In this document: piece by piece, positions 25,290 to 37,857 of the stretch
Layout: the number at the start of each line of letters is the position of its first letter
Position numbering within the stretch: the stretch's first letter is position 1
NCBI GenBank assembly: GCA_014549065.1
Contig: JACDOX010000038.1
Coordinates: 279,983-343,982 of the forward strand
DNA: 64,000 bases
Source: Cardinalis cardinalis
Taxonomy: Eukaryota; Chordata; Aves; Passeriformes; Cardinalidae
Direction of reading: 5' to 3'
Position numbers and translations under genes: made by a program
Notes under the pieces: generated by a model
Told to the model about the DNA's origin: nothing
What the model saw: the letters and a program-made list of their open reading frames with translations, nothing else
Database searches by the model: none

Positions 25290-28065
25290 TTGATCTCTCT
25301 GCTTCAGCTTCCTTGGAGCAAGTTTCCTTGTGCTTTGGTTTATGTAAGTTAGAGGCTCTGTTCTCCCTCCAACACCTGCTATTAGTCATTTGGGCAAGTG
25401 GGTGTGTATATGTAGATCCATACATACACCCATTCACAAGAAAACTCTGTTAAGAGGAGCTTAGAGCTTACAACAGGGCCCCAGACCTTTTTAGAATACG
25501 TAGTCACACTTGGAAACTGGAGTCACTGAAAGCCATAAAAACTCACCAAGCCATGAAACCTGATCCANCTGCCTCAGCATTCCAGTATCCCACTGCTCTC
25601 ACCTACAAAAGCCCATATTCCTTCAGCTTCCCAGCTGCCTACTCTTTTTATGATGTGCATGAAATTCAGGGTATGTTCTATGGGGTTAGAAGACCATTTC
25701 AGCTGAATCAGTCTGTGTACAATGTAAACATAAACAGGAAAGGAGAAGCTGCTGACGGAAGAAATGGTTGGAGCTGTTGCACACACGTTACCCCTTGGGG
25801 ATGATGAAGGACTGTGCAACACAGACAGCATTCTGCCACACAAGACCAGCAGACTCTCATGTGGGAGCTCCACCACAGTACTGGTAGGAGCTATAGGGTG
25901 AATACAGAGAGTATATTTCATTGACGTCACTAGCCAGCATTACTTAGAACAGGGCTAAGCACAATTGCAGAAAGAACTGCCTCCAAGCTATTCTATTTAT
26001 ATTCCTACCAGAGCTACCATTGGTACAGTCATCCTGCTGCTGAAATCCTGACCCTGTCGTTACCAGTGTAGCCACAGACCAGAGGAGATCATTTTGGATC
26101 TTTTCAGAATTTGGCATGTCTTAATACCAGCAAAAGCAGCATTGGCAGGGGGTGGAGTGTGCTATTTGCACAGGACCTGCGTCAGGATTGGCATTCAGTG
26201 AATAGCAAGACATATGAAGGCATTTTATCCCAATATAGAGAATAACGCATCTTCCTCTGCGTTGCTGGTGGTAACTTTGGCAGTCCAAGGAACAATGGTA
26301 ATTGCTTGTTACTGTGGAAACAAGACCTCCAGAAATAACACTAATGAGCCAGCAGGGTCGTGGGAGAAACACAAGCATACTGTCTCCTGCAAACATACAT
26401 GATTTGGCTGCACAGAGGAGCTGGAGCTCTGGGGAAAGGAGCAATTTATTTGAATGCAACAGGCACCCAGCACAACCTCCATTCATCCCCCAAGCCAGTC
26501 TGAGCCTGAAAACAATTTAAGCTACTTGAAAAAAATGTTCAGATAATTTTGGAAATCACAGCTTTTCACCCTCCTCCCTGCCTTAAATTTTGGAGAAGGT
26601 GACTGGGAGATCCTCCCTCCTTTGGAGGGAGCCATTTTGTGCAATATATCNGATAGGAAGATGTCTCCAAAAATCTCTCAATGAAAAACACGTTCTTACA
26701 AATTTCCCTACCCAATTCTGCAGATGGAAGGGATGTCATCCAGGTAATCTGGGAGATGGGTCTATAAGCATCTGAATGGCGAAGTCCTTCTCCTAGTAAC
26801 AGTCTGTTCGTGATCCACCACTCCAACCTAAACAAGACAAACGGAGGAGTGTGCACAGCAGAAGAGGAGAAAGAAGGTAGGACACACCAAGAGATTACTG
26901 CAGCCTCAGCATGTGCCTTTTCCCCCTTTCATGCTGTGTTACTCTTGACAAAGAGAGAAGAAGACAGTGCAAAGGAAGGGAAATGGTGGATGGTAACCTG
27001 TGAACACAGATATTTTTGGTGCTCCATATTCTTTTGCCTTGTAAAATCCCCAAAATGATGCTTTCTGTCCCCAGTCCCTACTGGGACAGCAGCATGGTGG
27101 GTGGCTGCATATTAATGGTCAGCTCAGCCTCGTGCTAGATGCCAGGAAGTGAACCTAGTGCTCAAACTGCCCTGAAGGATTCTTCCTTCTGCCTGCCAGT
27201 GGCTCCGAGGCTGTTAAACTTGATCTTCCTACTAAAGGTGGCACGCTTCAGATTAGCAGGCGGCCTCAAAGAATCAAAGACAGGCACTGAAGGCAGAGCT
27301 AGCCTGGGCCAAACAACACTTTCAAACACATCCTGCCTTAACATGAAGAATGTTTTTGATTGCTCCACCCTACAGGGGANAGATAAGAGGATGTAAACAT
27401 CAGTCACAGGGAGAAGAAAGGCGTACTCACATGACAGGGCCTTTTCTACGGGTGGCTCCTGTGGCAGGCCAGGAGCTTCTCAANAAACAAATAAACAGGT
27501 AGGGTCACCACTTTGCTTGTTATTGCACTCCCTTGAATAACTTTTATTCACTGTTTTTTTATTCTATACCAAGAAGCCTCAGATAAAATCAAGGCGCTCC
27601 TGCAGAGATGAGAACATCCCTGACACCAGCTCTTGCCATACTGTATGCCCACACAACAAGCAGAAGGTGAAGAAGAAAGAGGGTGTTGTCTACAGACGAG
27701 GACCTAAGGCAGAAAGACATGGAGTGACTCAGCCATGGTTATATCAAGAGTTAGTGGCAGTCAGTAGTTCACTAATAGCAACTTCAGTCTTTGTCNAGAG
27801 CTTTTGCACAGCCTTTGTCCAGAGCTTTAATCATAAACTCCTCCATTTTTCTNCAACCCAAAAATAGAACATGGGCAAGCAGTGTGAAGAAGTTTGACAT
27901 ATAAATGGGAAATAAAAGTCAGAAGTTAAATGATCAAGATGTTGACATGTCCTTCAAATATTATTGCATTGACACAATATTANGGGCAAGGGTTCTCCAC
28001 AGCTTTAATAATTTTAATTTCAGAAATCTTAANCACATTTGTGTGAAGGGATTTTGACTCTGCAG

Positions 28066-28095
28066 AACAAACAAAAATAAACAAACAAACAAAAA
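28066..28095. repeat. AAAC/AAAT-rich simple repeat
   Basis: About 30 bases built of AACAAACAAAAATAAACAAA-type units, with the AAAC period partly interrupted. Confidence 0.85.
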
Positions 28096-28558
28096 TTTTA
28101 AGGCCTGAAGTTGCTCTCAAGACATGTACATCAAACAAAACAAAAAAATCGAGCTGTGTGCATATTGAGGCCAGCAAATTAACAGTATGCTCTCCACTGC
28201 TGAGCTGCTGTGGCCCCGTTCAGGATTTCTGCTTTTCCCCANCAACAGTGGGTGACACTGCAGGTGTCAGAGCAGAGCATGGTCCAGCAACACCTGGAGA
28301 GCCAAACTGGTTTGGGGCTGCAGTCGGAGAACAATGGAGCCAGTTGAATAAGGGAGAAAATTTCCCCTTGCAAAAAAAAGAAAAGAGTTTAAATCTGTAC
28401 AGCCTCTCTCTGATCTGGTTACNTGAGCAGTGTCCAGTGTGTAAGAAACTCACAGATGTTAAAGAAAGAGAGGAGAAATGAAACTCAGTTTGGGTTACAA
28501 TTTCTGAGGTTGTAGCTGCATATTTGCCTAGAGCATCCCACCCCTCCAAACACACAAG

Positions 28559-28572
28559 GTTACCATGGTGAC
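28559..28572 (+). promoter_or_regulatory. RFX X-box-like site GTTACCATGGTGAC
   Basis: Read on the minus strand as GTCACC-AT-GGTAAC, this fits the RFX X-box consensus GTNRCC(N0-3)RGYAAC at every defined position with a 2-base spacer. RFX factors bind such imperfect palindromes, often at ciliary-gene promoters and at enhancers. No gene start is visible nearby, so a distal site or chance match is as likely. Confidence 0.35.
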
Positions 28573-30757
28573 AAATTTCAGCTGTAGGTAAGGAAATGTT
28601 TCTGTATGAGAGCCATTTTGTAGAAATATAAAACCTAAAGATTAAACCCTATTGCACCATTTATAATCTTCGTTACCACACATTCACAACTAGATGAGCT
28701 TTCTTGTCTCAAGAACAGTTAACCAAAATGCAAATAAAGCTGCTTTGTTTTAATTCATGTGTTCTGCTAATGGAGCTCATCTCCGTACAGTAAAATAACA
28801 TTCTCAAATTCAGCAAAAAATGTAGGTATTCATGTGCTTCCAAATTGTGTCTAAGGGAGTTATTAATACTTTTGATTCTCAGAAGACAGATCTATTCCAT
28901 TGCTTGACTGTGAATTACAAGAAAATTGCCTTAAATCATGCTTGGATCCAATTCATAGCACCTTAAGCACAGCAAGTCCCCAGTGCAGCCTGCATCACGC
29001 AGGCACGGCAGGGAGCCAAGCACGGCTCGCATTGTAGATTTCCTCCCAGAAACTTAGGAGAAGGTTACAGCCCAATGATCACATGTTCANCCAGGCCTAA
29101 ATCATAGATCAGCTTATGAAAGCCATCACAGTAAGCTCCCTCTCCTCTCATCCTAGGATTCCTAAGTAACTGGTGTGTTCTAAGGTGCCATTTCATCGGT
29201 CGTCCCAGCCTGAGTAGTTCTGCTCCTGCTGCTTTAATTTCTCTGAGTCTTAGCNCAGACAAAGGGAGGCACACAGCCTTGGACCACCATCACCTGGGAG
29301 CCAAGGGCAGAGTGCCAGCTGCTAGAACCTCCTGTAAGATTACTGACCTTAACACTGCTAAAGCTTTGTGGCATTCAATGATGCCTTTCTCTGCGAACTC
29401 TCCCTTGCCCCTTGTGGCTCACAGAGACAACAACATGCCTGGGGCTGCAAAACCATCCCTCATAGCCAGAGCACAGCTAAGTGACACTGGCTTTAGTAGA
29501 GTCAAATGAGCAGCAAGACAATTGTGGGATAAACCCCTGCCTTGAGCAATGTATCCTTTNTATGAAAATTGAGGGGGAAAATGGGCTGGAGAACTACTGA
29601 GCATGGGCCCATAACATGTCTGGCAATGCCATTCTACCTCCTTTGTCTCCACTGCAGGAATGAAGGCTCAATCCTTCCTTCTCCCCATCAGCCCATGCAG
29701 GCATATACTGCTTGACCATCCTATTAGCATACACAGCCACATCACAAGCATTGCAGAGAATTGCAGGCATTCTCCTTTTGCCTCAAATCTTTTCAAAATA
29801 CCTACTCTCTGAAATTTCAACATCCGGCTTTATTTAGTCTTCGAATTGCCTTTCAGTCGTCACCAAAATGTATTGATTACAGTTAATTTACTGTGTAAGG
29901 ATTTACAGTGAACTATGCCTCAATGAATTGTGCCAGGTTAATTGTGCACTGAGCTCAAACACACAAGCAAAGTTCAGCCCTCAGCTAAGGGGAGGGCTCT
30001 CTTGGTAATTTATGATGTTCTCTAGCCATGAGAGCAGAAGAAAGAGCAATCACTAACCAGTAAAGCCAGCAGCAGCTCTGAGTTTTTATCACACAGCTGC
30101 AAATGGGCCTTTGTGGTTTGCCATAGGGTGAAGATCCTTGCTGCTCACCCTTCTTCCAGATTGCCAGAGGACTGTTTGTACTGGAGAGTCCAAGTTAAGA
30201 AAAGATTGGTCTGGTCAGAGTTCAGATGGGCACAGGACTGTGTAACCAGTCATTTCATCCACTTCAGTAGGACCGGCTATTTAAACTTGTCTATTGGTTT
30301 TGCATGACCTGGTTTTGGTAGCAGGGGACTACAGGGTGGATTCTGTGAGAAGCCGCCAGAAGCTCCTTTTATGTCCAGCAGAGCCAATCCCTGACNGCTC
30401 AAAAGATGGACATGCTGGTCAAGGCTGGGCCAATTATGGTGGTAAAGCCTCTGTGATAACACATTTAAGAACAAAGATAAACAAAAAGTGGTTGATTAGT
30501 TTTAACTGGAGTGGGAACATGTGAGAAGAACAACTCTGCAGACACCAAGGCCAGTGAAGGAGGGGGAGACGTGCTCCTGGCACCAGAGCTGGGATTCCTT
30601 TGCAGGCCATGGTGAAGACATGGAGAGGCAGCTGTGCCCCTGCAGCCCACAGAGATCCACAGAATGCAGAGATCCACCTGCAGCCTGTGGAGAAGCCCTA
30701 CGCTAGAGCAGGTGGATGGCTGAGAGGTGGCTGTGAGCCCATGGGACTCGTGGAGAG

Positions 30758-30763
30758 AGGGGC
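30758..30763. repeat. Target-site duplication AGGGGC, left copy
   Basis: AGGGGC directly precedes the TGTGAC start of the inserted LTR and is repeated exactly at 31154-31159. Six base pairs is the expected target-site size for ERVK-type (class II) retroviruses. Confidence 0.9.
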
Positions 30764-31153
30764 TGTGACTGTGTTCACAGGGGTTTTCNGTTTGGGAAAG
30801 AGACGAGGATCTGACTCCATGTTTCAGAAGGCTTGATTTATTATTTTATTATATATATTACATTAAAACTATACTAAAAGAGTAGAAGAAAAGGTTTCAT
30901 CAGAGGGCTAGCTAAGCTAAGAATAGAATCAGAAAGAATGATAACAAAGGGTTGTGGCTTGGCTCTCTGTCCGAGCCAGCTGGNCTGTGATTGGCCATTA
31001 ATTACAAACATCCAACATGGGCCAATCACAGATCCACCCNTTGCATTCCACAGCAGCAGATAATCAATGTCTACATTTTGTACCTGAGGCCTCTCAGCTT
31101 CTCANGAGGAAAAATCCTAAGGAAAGGATTTTTCATAAAAGATGTCTGCGANA
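30764..31153 (-). mobile_element. Solo ERVK-type LTR, 390 bp, nested insertion
   Basis: Oriented on the minus strand. The plus-strand text starts TGTGACTGTGTTCACAGGGG and ends GATGTCTGCGANA, where the N would complete the expected CA/TG end if it were C. Landmarks match a very abundant songbird LTR: GGCTTGATTTATTATTTTAT with a minus-strand AATAAA at 30837-30842, GCTAGCTAAGCTAAGAATAG, CTGTCCGAGCCAGCTGG, GTGATTGGCCATTAATTAC, GATAATCAATGTCTACATTT and a GAAAAATCC/GGATTTTTC hairpin near its 5' end. It is flanked by AGGGGC on both sides and interrupts an older plus-strand LTR, so it is the younger insertion. No internal retroviral sequence is left. Confidence 0.92.
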
Positions 31154-31159
31154 AGGGGC
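31154..31159. repeat. Target-site duplication AGGGGC, right copy
   Basis: Exact match to 30758-30763. After it, the interrupted outer LTR resumes with TCTCCTCTCAGGCTGG. Confidence 0.9.
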
Positions 31160-31738
31160 TCTCCTCTCAGGCTGGAACAGCCTTTCTGTGAAGGACTGCA
31201 CCCCGTGGAAGAGTGACCCACACTGCAGTGGTTTGAGGAGAACTGTTGCTTTTCAGATGGACTCGTGTTGCAGCAGTTTGCAGGGAGCTGTTGATCATGA
31301 GATGGACTCGCATNAGAGAAGTTCATGGAGAACTGTCTTCCATGGGAGGGACCCCACAGTGCCGCAGGGGAAGGACTCCCCTCCCTGAGCAGCNGGAGAA
31401 GCCACAGGTGAACAACTGACCATAAACCTCATTCCCTGTCTCCTTGCACCACTGGAGTAGGAGGTAGAGTGGGAAGGAGGGAGGGGTGGGNGAAGGTGTT
31501 TTTAAGGGCTTTTTCTACTTCTCACTACCCTGCTCTGATTTTGTTAGTAATAAATTCACTTCATATCTCTAAGTTGAGCCTGTTTTNCCTGTGATGATAC
31601 TTGATGAGCGATCTCACCTGTCCTTATCTCAACCCATGAACCCTTTGTTATATTTTGTCTCCTCTATCCAGCTGCAGAAGGGAGCGAGTGAGTGGCTTTC
31701 ATGGGTGCATGGCATCTGGCCATCATCAGCCCATGACA

Positions 31739-34528
31739 ACCTGCCACTGCCTGCCACCTCAGACAGGACCAGCACCGGCCATGCTCAGCTCAGCCACCAG
31801 CTACCTCACCGTCCTTCCAGAGCCAAGCCCCAAGGTCTCTCTCCTGCACAAATGTGCCCCACCTCCAGAACTCTATTATCCTGGCANCCCAAGACAGAAA
31901 TTCTCCATGGGAAAATCACTTGGGAGAAGGAGGGACATTCTCTTGGGAATTCAATTTTTTCTGGAGCTGGCAGCAGTTGTCTTCTTTCCGGATGAAGTAG
32001 AAACTCAAGGTTCTTCCTGCTAATAGTCATTAAATAACTTTTCTTTTTTTTTTTTTACTAGTACCATTTCAGTATTTTGATTAAGTTCCAGCTTGGTTTA
32101 ATTACATACTTTCTATCTGAATTCCTGCCCAAGCTTCATTTAGAGAAATTATTCATTTCCTATCTTCAACATTATTATTATTNTTGTGCTTATTTGCACG
32201 ATGTGCTTAGCATTCATTGTACAAATCTTCAGTGCTCTGATGGGCTCATCAGAGTGGTGCTGGTGGGTTGGAACAGAAGAACTCTTCTCATCNGCCACCC
32301 TGAAAAATCAGCCCTCCTTCCCATCACACATAGGCAATTTTGCCTTGCTGCACGCTAGGGAATGCTCACAGTCACATCTGGGGTATGGCAAAATTATCAC
32401 CAGTTCCTTCTGAGAACATGCCTGAATGCTGAACAGTAACATTATTTAGAAACAAAATCCCTATCTGAATGCAAATAACAGGTAAAAGGGAAAAATGTTC
32501 ATTTCAGACTATTAATTTTTCCAGGACACAGATTCCCAACAGTGAANAGAAAGAAAAGTTGGGTAGAAATGGCAAAAAACACATACCCAGGAATATTTTT
32601 TCTCTTTCCTTGCAAGGATTAAAGATTTGAACAGTCTTCATCTCACNTGACAAACTTCTGCAAACCTCATGCACCACATGGTTTTCTGTCCCATAGTAAT
32701 GGATGTGAACAGAGAACTTCCATTTCTTTGTCATGTTGAAAGCAATGTTTTTCTTACCATGGTGATTTATTTTCTACCCAACTGTTTTCAACTGCTTTTA
32801 GACTTCACTCCTCCATATCCCTCCTGTAGCTTTCCAAGTTTTACCACACAGGGTCNGGGAAAAGCACTTTTTCCTTCTTTCCGTCTCAGCCAAGGGACCT
32901 AGTTTGAGAACTCCTAGAGACTGGCAGAGAGACCCAACACAAAAGCCATTTTGCCGGTTCACTGACAGAAGGGCAGGGACAGGACAGACAGAATGGAGGA
33001 GTACATAACNCCACACATGCTCAGCAGCAGTTACGATCATTGCCCATACATGAGGTCAGGCAAGTATTAGTTAAATTTATAATGAATATAAAAAGGGTGA
33101 TCCTTAGATCTGCATTATATTGCACTTTTGCTGGGCATTAATATCCCCAGGACAANAGCAAGCCTTGCATAAATGTCAGAAATGGAGCAAACACCCAGTC
33201 AGCCTCTCTTAATAAATTAACTGCAGTCCAGCTCCTGGCATTTGCTTGCTTTCTGATGTGGATTAGGATCTGATTCCAAACACAGGGCATCAAAATCAAA
33301 GCATTAGCAGCAGCTGGACAGCGATGAGACAGCTCCATGTGGATTTAATCATGGATAGATGCAGAGTAGTGATGGAGCAGAAGATGACATATCACTATGC
33401 AGTTGACATAACACTTCCTAATGCTGAAATAAAACCCAAAACAGTTTCAGTGGCTCAGCCTCAGCCTAGATGGCAAAAAAATTTCAGTGAGAGGACACCT
33501 GATCTTCTGCTTGTCACACACACTCCTTCCTGCACCACACATTACTGCAATCTCTCTTGAGAAAGCACAAAGCTCCTCTGAGGCAGGAAGTTTCAGTGTC
33601 TGTAATATCAAGCCACGTTACTAGCACCTTTCCAGCCTTGCCTTGGGTTAGACACATGTTTATTCTACAGAAAACTGGAAGTGATTTAAGACATTAGCAT
33701 TCCTTAGATGCATGTCACCCCCAATCTCCTCATACCTATCAGTAGGATCCTCACTCCCACTGCCAGAAGGACAATAGGTGCAAGCATTCCTCACCTACTG
33801 TTCTTCAAAGCCCGTTATCTGAGCTCAAGGTTCTGGGGGATAACGATCTGACAATACTGTAGTATCCTTCCAACTGCATCAGCTCAGCTGGAGAGACTGA
33901 AATCTTAGCATTGATGGAAACTGAGCAGCTGGGGATGACAGCTTCTTAAACTACCTTACCCAGGAACAAAAAAGCCTGTCCACATCAGACATTTTGCACA
34001 TGCTGTAAAACCACTTCTACTCAATATGTAACATGTCTCACCCTGGCATTCAAATTCAGGTTCCTCACAGCACACAGGTGTGAATCTCCACAGTTACACA
34101 ATGCAGAGTAGCCACACTCAGCAAAACTCTTGTGGTATTTGATGAGTATTAGCAAGTACTGCCCAGGCTGTAATCATCTAACGACCCTAGAATCTGGGAT
34201 TTAAAACAACTTTGCATACTTGCAAGCAGACAACAAATATTCCAACACTACAGAGCAAATAAAAAGAATCAAAAGTGTATTGCTTTCATTTGTTACTGGT
34301 AGCAGTTTGATCTTGTAATTTTATAGGCAATCATATTTTGGAGAGAAAGTTTGGCACACAATTTCTTTATGTTTAGGTTGACAGCATTATTTCCTATAAG
34401 CAAACTTTCTGCCATACTAAATACATACATGTTCAGGGACCAGCTTACTACAGGTATGATTATGCAACATATGTCTGGTATCACAAGCTCATACTGGCCC
34501 ATAATGCATGTGAAAAATGCCAATCACT
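31739..34528. other. Unassigned non-coding DNA
   Basis: Unique DNA. The first 250 bp downstream of the LTR is GC-richer and C-rich, then the sequence turns AT-rich, with a poly-T stretch at about 32044-32056. Frames reach 134 codons only where they run through the LTR boundary. No gene is recognised. Confidence 0.45.
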
Positions 34529-35139
34529 TGTTTTTAAAATTTTANAAGTTTAATAGTAATACAATGGTTATAAAAATAGTAATATAATTAGAGTAATAAA
34601 AATTTGGACAATTAGGATTAGGACAATACAAGACAACAAAAACAAAGAGTTATGGACGTCNGGGTGCCTCTTTCTGGGCAAAATAAGCCCAAAAAAGGAC
34701 CCACAGTTACAGAGGATTAACCCTTAAAAGCAATAGCCTATTGCATATTCATACATCTCATACATGATGCATAAATTCCATTCAAACATAGGATTCTGTC
34801 TGGTCAGTGGCAACTTCTTCCTCTGAATCCTGATGGCATCTTCAGTGCTGAGCAAGGCAGGAAGAAGTTAGTTTCTTCTGATGATGGAGAAATAAATTCT
34901 TTTTCTCTGAAAGATATAAGTGTCCTGTGACTGGTATCTCANTGTGAGTACCTCATTCCTCTCTTTAAAAAAAAGTATCCTACAGTGNATAGTTTCTATC
35001 TTAACATTATGTTATAACCTAAAACTATATTTAACACACTACTTAAGAAAATTAATACAGCATAACTTTCTAACATAACACATATAATATTCATTTTAAT
35101 ATTTGAAAAAAGCCAACCATAAAGTACGTATTATTCACA
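34529..35139 (-). mobile_element. ERVK-like solo LTR (minus strand)
   Basis: Plus-strand landmarks, in order, are AACAAAGAGTTATGGACGTC, GGGCAAAATAAGCCC, GGACCCACAGTTACAGAGGA, CCTATTGCATATTCATAC, GGATTCTGTCTGGTCAGTGG, AGGCAGGAAGAAGTTAG, GTGTCCTGTGACTGGTATCT, ATGTTATAACCTAAAACTAT and a terminus near GTACGTATTATTCACA. I recognise this as the reverse complement of a songbird class II LTR. The left boundary (TGTTTTTAAAATTTTA) is tentative because the flanking 6-mers (ATCACT and ATACAC) do not match well. No internal region adjoins it. Confidence 0.75.
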
Positions 35140-37824
35140 ATACACCACACAGACAGACACCACAATTCCCTGAGGAAAGAGGTCTTTGCTTTACTGACTT
35201 TATTTGCTACTGCAGGGCCTAGCCCAGCTCTCAGCACAAGCTGAGAATTAACTTGTCTGTAGTTTGTTCTGAACACACTTGGTATTAAAGGGTCAATCTT
35301 CCCTCAAGCCCTTTGCTACTAGCACCATCCCCTTCCTTTGTGTGATGCAATCTTATTTAATGCTTGAAACACAAAGTTCTTTTCTTCACCAAGCAACTTC
35401 CCTTGTAGAAGTTATCTTGATGACATCAGTTATGTTTACAAAAGATGAGAAAATTTAACCTGGGAGCAGATAATTCAGCTTGAAGACATCACAACCATAA
35501 CCTCAGAAAAAATTCCTATTTTACTGGAATCTGAAGCTCAGTTTCTGGAGGGCTCCAAAAGTGAAGGAAAAATTTATTGTTATTTCTGGGGTGAGGGCCC
35601 AAACAAAAATCAACAAAAGGCACGCTCTGAACACTGGACAGGAAGTCACATTGTGCTGTGCTCTTCAGATGGAACCAGATATTCTCCCAAGTGGAGAAAG
35701 GATAAGGCACTCCAAAAAAAGAACAGAAGGATAATGAGATGTTTAAAACAGAAAAAAATGGGATTTGTATGATACATGTGACTGCTAAAATGGCTGGGGA
35801 GACAGAATGCAGATGAAGGNACAAGGTTTGGTGGTCAGCAAAGAAGATGAGCTAGCAGATCTAGAACAGGAAAGAAAATTACAAGACACAGAGCTGAAAT
35901 ACAGTTGCTTTTTACAAAGAGAATAGCTAAGGGGAAGAGGAGACAGCTAAAATGCTGCTACAAAGAGGTCACCACCAGTTCACACAAGCTTGTTGCAAAC
36001 ACATCATGCCCTTCCTCAGTATAAAAGCAGCTGAGAGATTAGAAGTCTATAATGCAACCAGGTGAGAAAGGCAAAACAGGTTTGGTTGATAAATTCTGCA
36101 GAGATATCCACGAAGATCAGCTGAGGAGCTGGATGAGAGCTTCCATAAGTACCACACTAAACTAAAAGAAAATAAGAGAGAACACCTAGGANCTGCTGCG
36201 GTTTGAAAGCAGCAGCAATGAGAAAAGGAAAAAGAAGGTACCAGGAATCCCTCTAGAGTTCCCTAGAAAGCTTATCATTTCATTACACCACAAGATTTCA
36301 TGAAACCACCAGAGCCTTGTCTCTACTTGCTGTTATCTCGCACATAGTCAAACCCTTTGTTTACTCTCCTCAGTCTCTTTCAAACTAACCAGTCAGAGAA
36401 AATGTGTTTCATTTCTGAAGAGCCCTCAATCAATGCCAGCATGACCCTGTTCCCAGGGCATGGTGATGCAGAAACCACACTGGGACCTGCTGAGTAAGGA
36501 GCTCTACCACACACCACAGCACAGAGCCAGGCACTCTGTAGGATCATAGGACACAGGATACTCCTCTGCAGCAGACNTCAGGACAGCAGCATGCCCAGGG
36601 CTACAGCATGTGCATTCAGGGAATCAGGAGAGACAGGGAAGGGTCACTACTTCAGCCTGCACAAATGCAAATGTTAGCCATCGCCTCAGCAGTATTACCT
36701 TACCACCCATCCCAGCCTGTGAAAACTCCACCTCTTCTCCAAATAGAATTGACCCACTTCTCACCTCCCCAGCGAGCTTCAGCTTCTAAAAACCTTTGCT
36801 TTTTAGGTGTCTTTATAAACACACACCATCCCTGCTCCACTGCAGCTTCTCCCAATCCAAAAATAATATGTGTAGCAGCAGGGTTTCATTTGGGGAAGAA
36901 CAGAAAAGCAATTTCAAACCAAACGTGTCTTTAAAACACTTCTCAGATCTGACTGTCAGGCCTCTGGCAACCAGGACAGTCATCTAGAGCTTGTTATTAG
37001 GACATAAATTATCTAGCCAAGAGCATGAGAACCAGAAGGAGTCAAAGAAAAACACTAATAAAAAAACCAATGTGAAAATAAACCAATACAGTTGTCTTCC
37101 CCTACCACTAAAATGCCCAAGTAGCAAAGTTACAGAATAACATTACAGTGAGGTTTTCTAAGAAGCTTGATGCGAAATTGTATTACAAATCCAAGTGTTT
37201 CTGAACCATCAGTTCTCTTCCAGTTCAGACCAGTATTCTATAACACATAACTTCTCAGCAGTACTGCAAATCTCAGACCAGTTCTCAAAAAAAACCCCAA
37301 AGTGTTCTCATTGGAAATGTACCACCTTATATTGTAAAAATTACAGGAAAATCAGAAAATACATAAATTAAACTTTCATTTGCTTATCACTTATTTTGGT
37401 GTTTTAAAAGGATTTAAACAAGAATTTGTGGAAATAGCTCGACAGGCATAATTATCTTTACCTACCAAGTGCATTTGCCAAGACAGGGACTATAATCATA
37501 CCAGCTGTCCAGGAGGGTGTATATTTAGAAACAAGTTCATTTTCATCTGGCAGCAGAGCTTGGAACTGTTGAGAAATGCTATCTTCCATTCAAGTTAATA
37601 TCTAACCATATTAATTTTTATGACAGATCAAAACATAACTCAGCTATTTTTTTAAAACACAGAAATAATTTCAGAAGGTTTCTACAGAATTATTCTATCT
37701 CAATAATTTCAAAGTTACACCTTCAGATTTCAGTGGGTTTCACATATACTAGCTTAAAGACAACTGTCATTTTAACCTAAAATCTGAAACTTGCATATTT
37801 TAAAACACTGAGAAACCGGAGAGG

Positions 37825-37857
37825 NAAAAAAAAAAACCAAAAAAACCACCAAAACCA
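37825..37857. repeat. A-rich low-complexity tract
   Basis: A run of A followed by interspersed CC pairs (AACCAAAAAAACCACC). No element body is attached. Confidence 0.8.

Larger units (their letters stand above)
25290..30294. other. Unassigned non-coding DNA
   Basis: About 5 kb of unique sequence. It includes an AAAC/AAAT-rich simple tract (28066-28095), an RFX X-box-like site (28559-28572), and an octamer with a nearby SOX-like motif (28728-28749). AT-rich stretches around 28640-28800 and 29840-29960 look like conserved non-coding DNA in composition, but conservation cannot be judged from one sequence. No gene is recognised. Confidence 0.4.
30295..31738 (+). mobile_element. Solo avian ERV LTR, split by a later LTR
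   Basis: The outer element starts near TGGTTTTGCATGACCTGG and continues with GGTTTTGGTAGCAGGGG, GAGCCAATCCCTGAC, CTCTGTGATAACACATTTAA and CACTGGAGTAGGAGGTAGA. An AATAAA polyadenylation signal lies at 31549-31554, followed by AGTTGAGCCTGTTTT, TCCTTATCTCAACCCATGAA and a CCCATGACA end. These are landmarks of a long LTR family widespread in birds. Internal short repeats (AGTTTG, GATGGACTCG, GAGAACTG) around 31190-31340 are typical of it. Removing the inserted 390 bp and its duplicated 6 bp leaves about 1,048 bp. No clear target-site duplication remains, consistent with age. No retroviral coding sequence adjoins it. Confidence 0.8.

Noticed and set aside
36010..36035. TATAAAAG as a core promoter
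   Set aside because: No initiator, transcript or open frame follows at the right distance, and AT-rich DNA gives such strings often.
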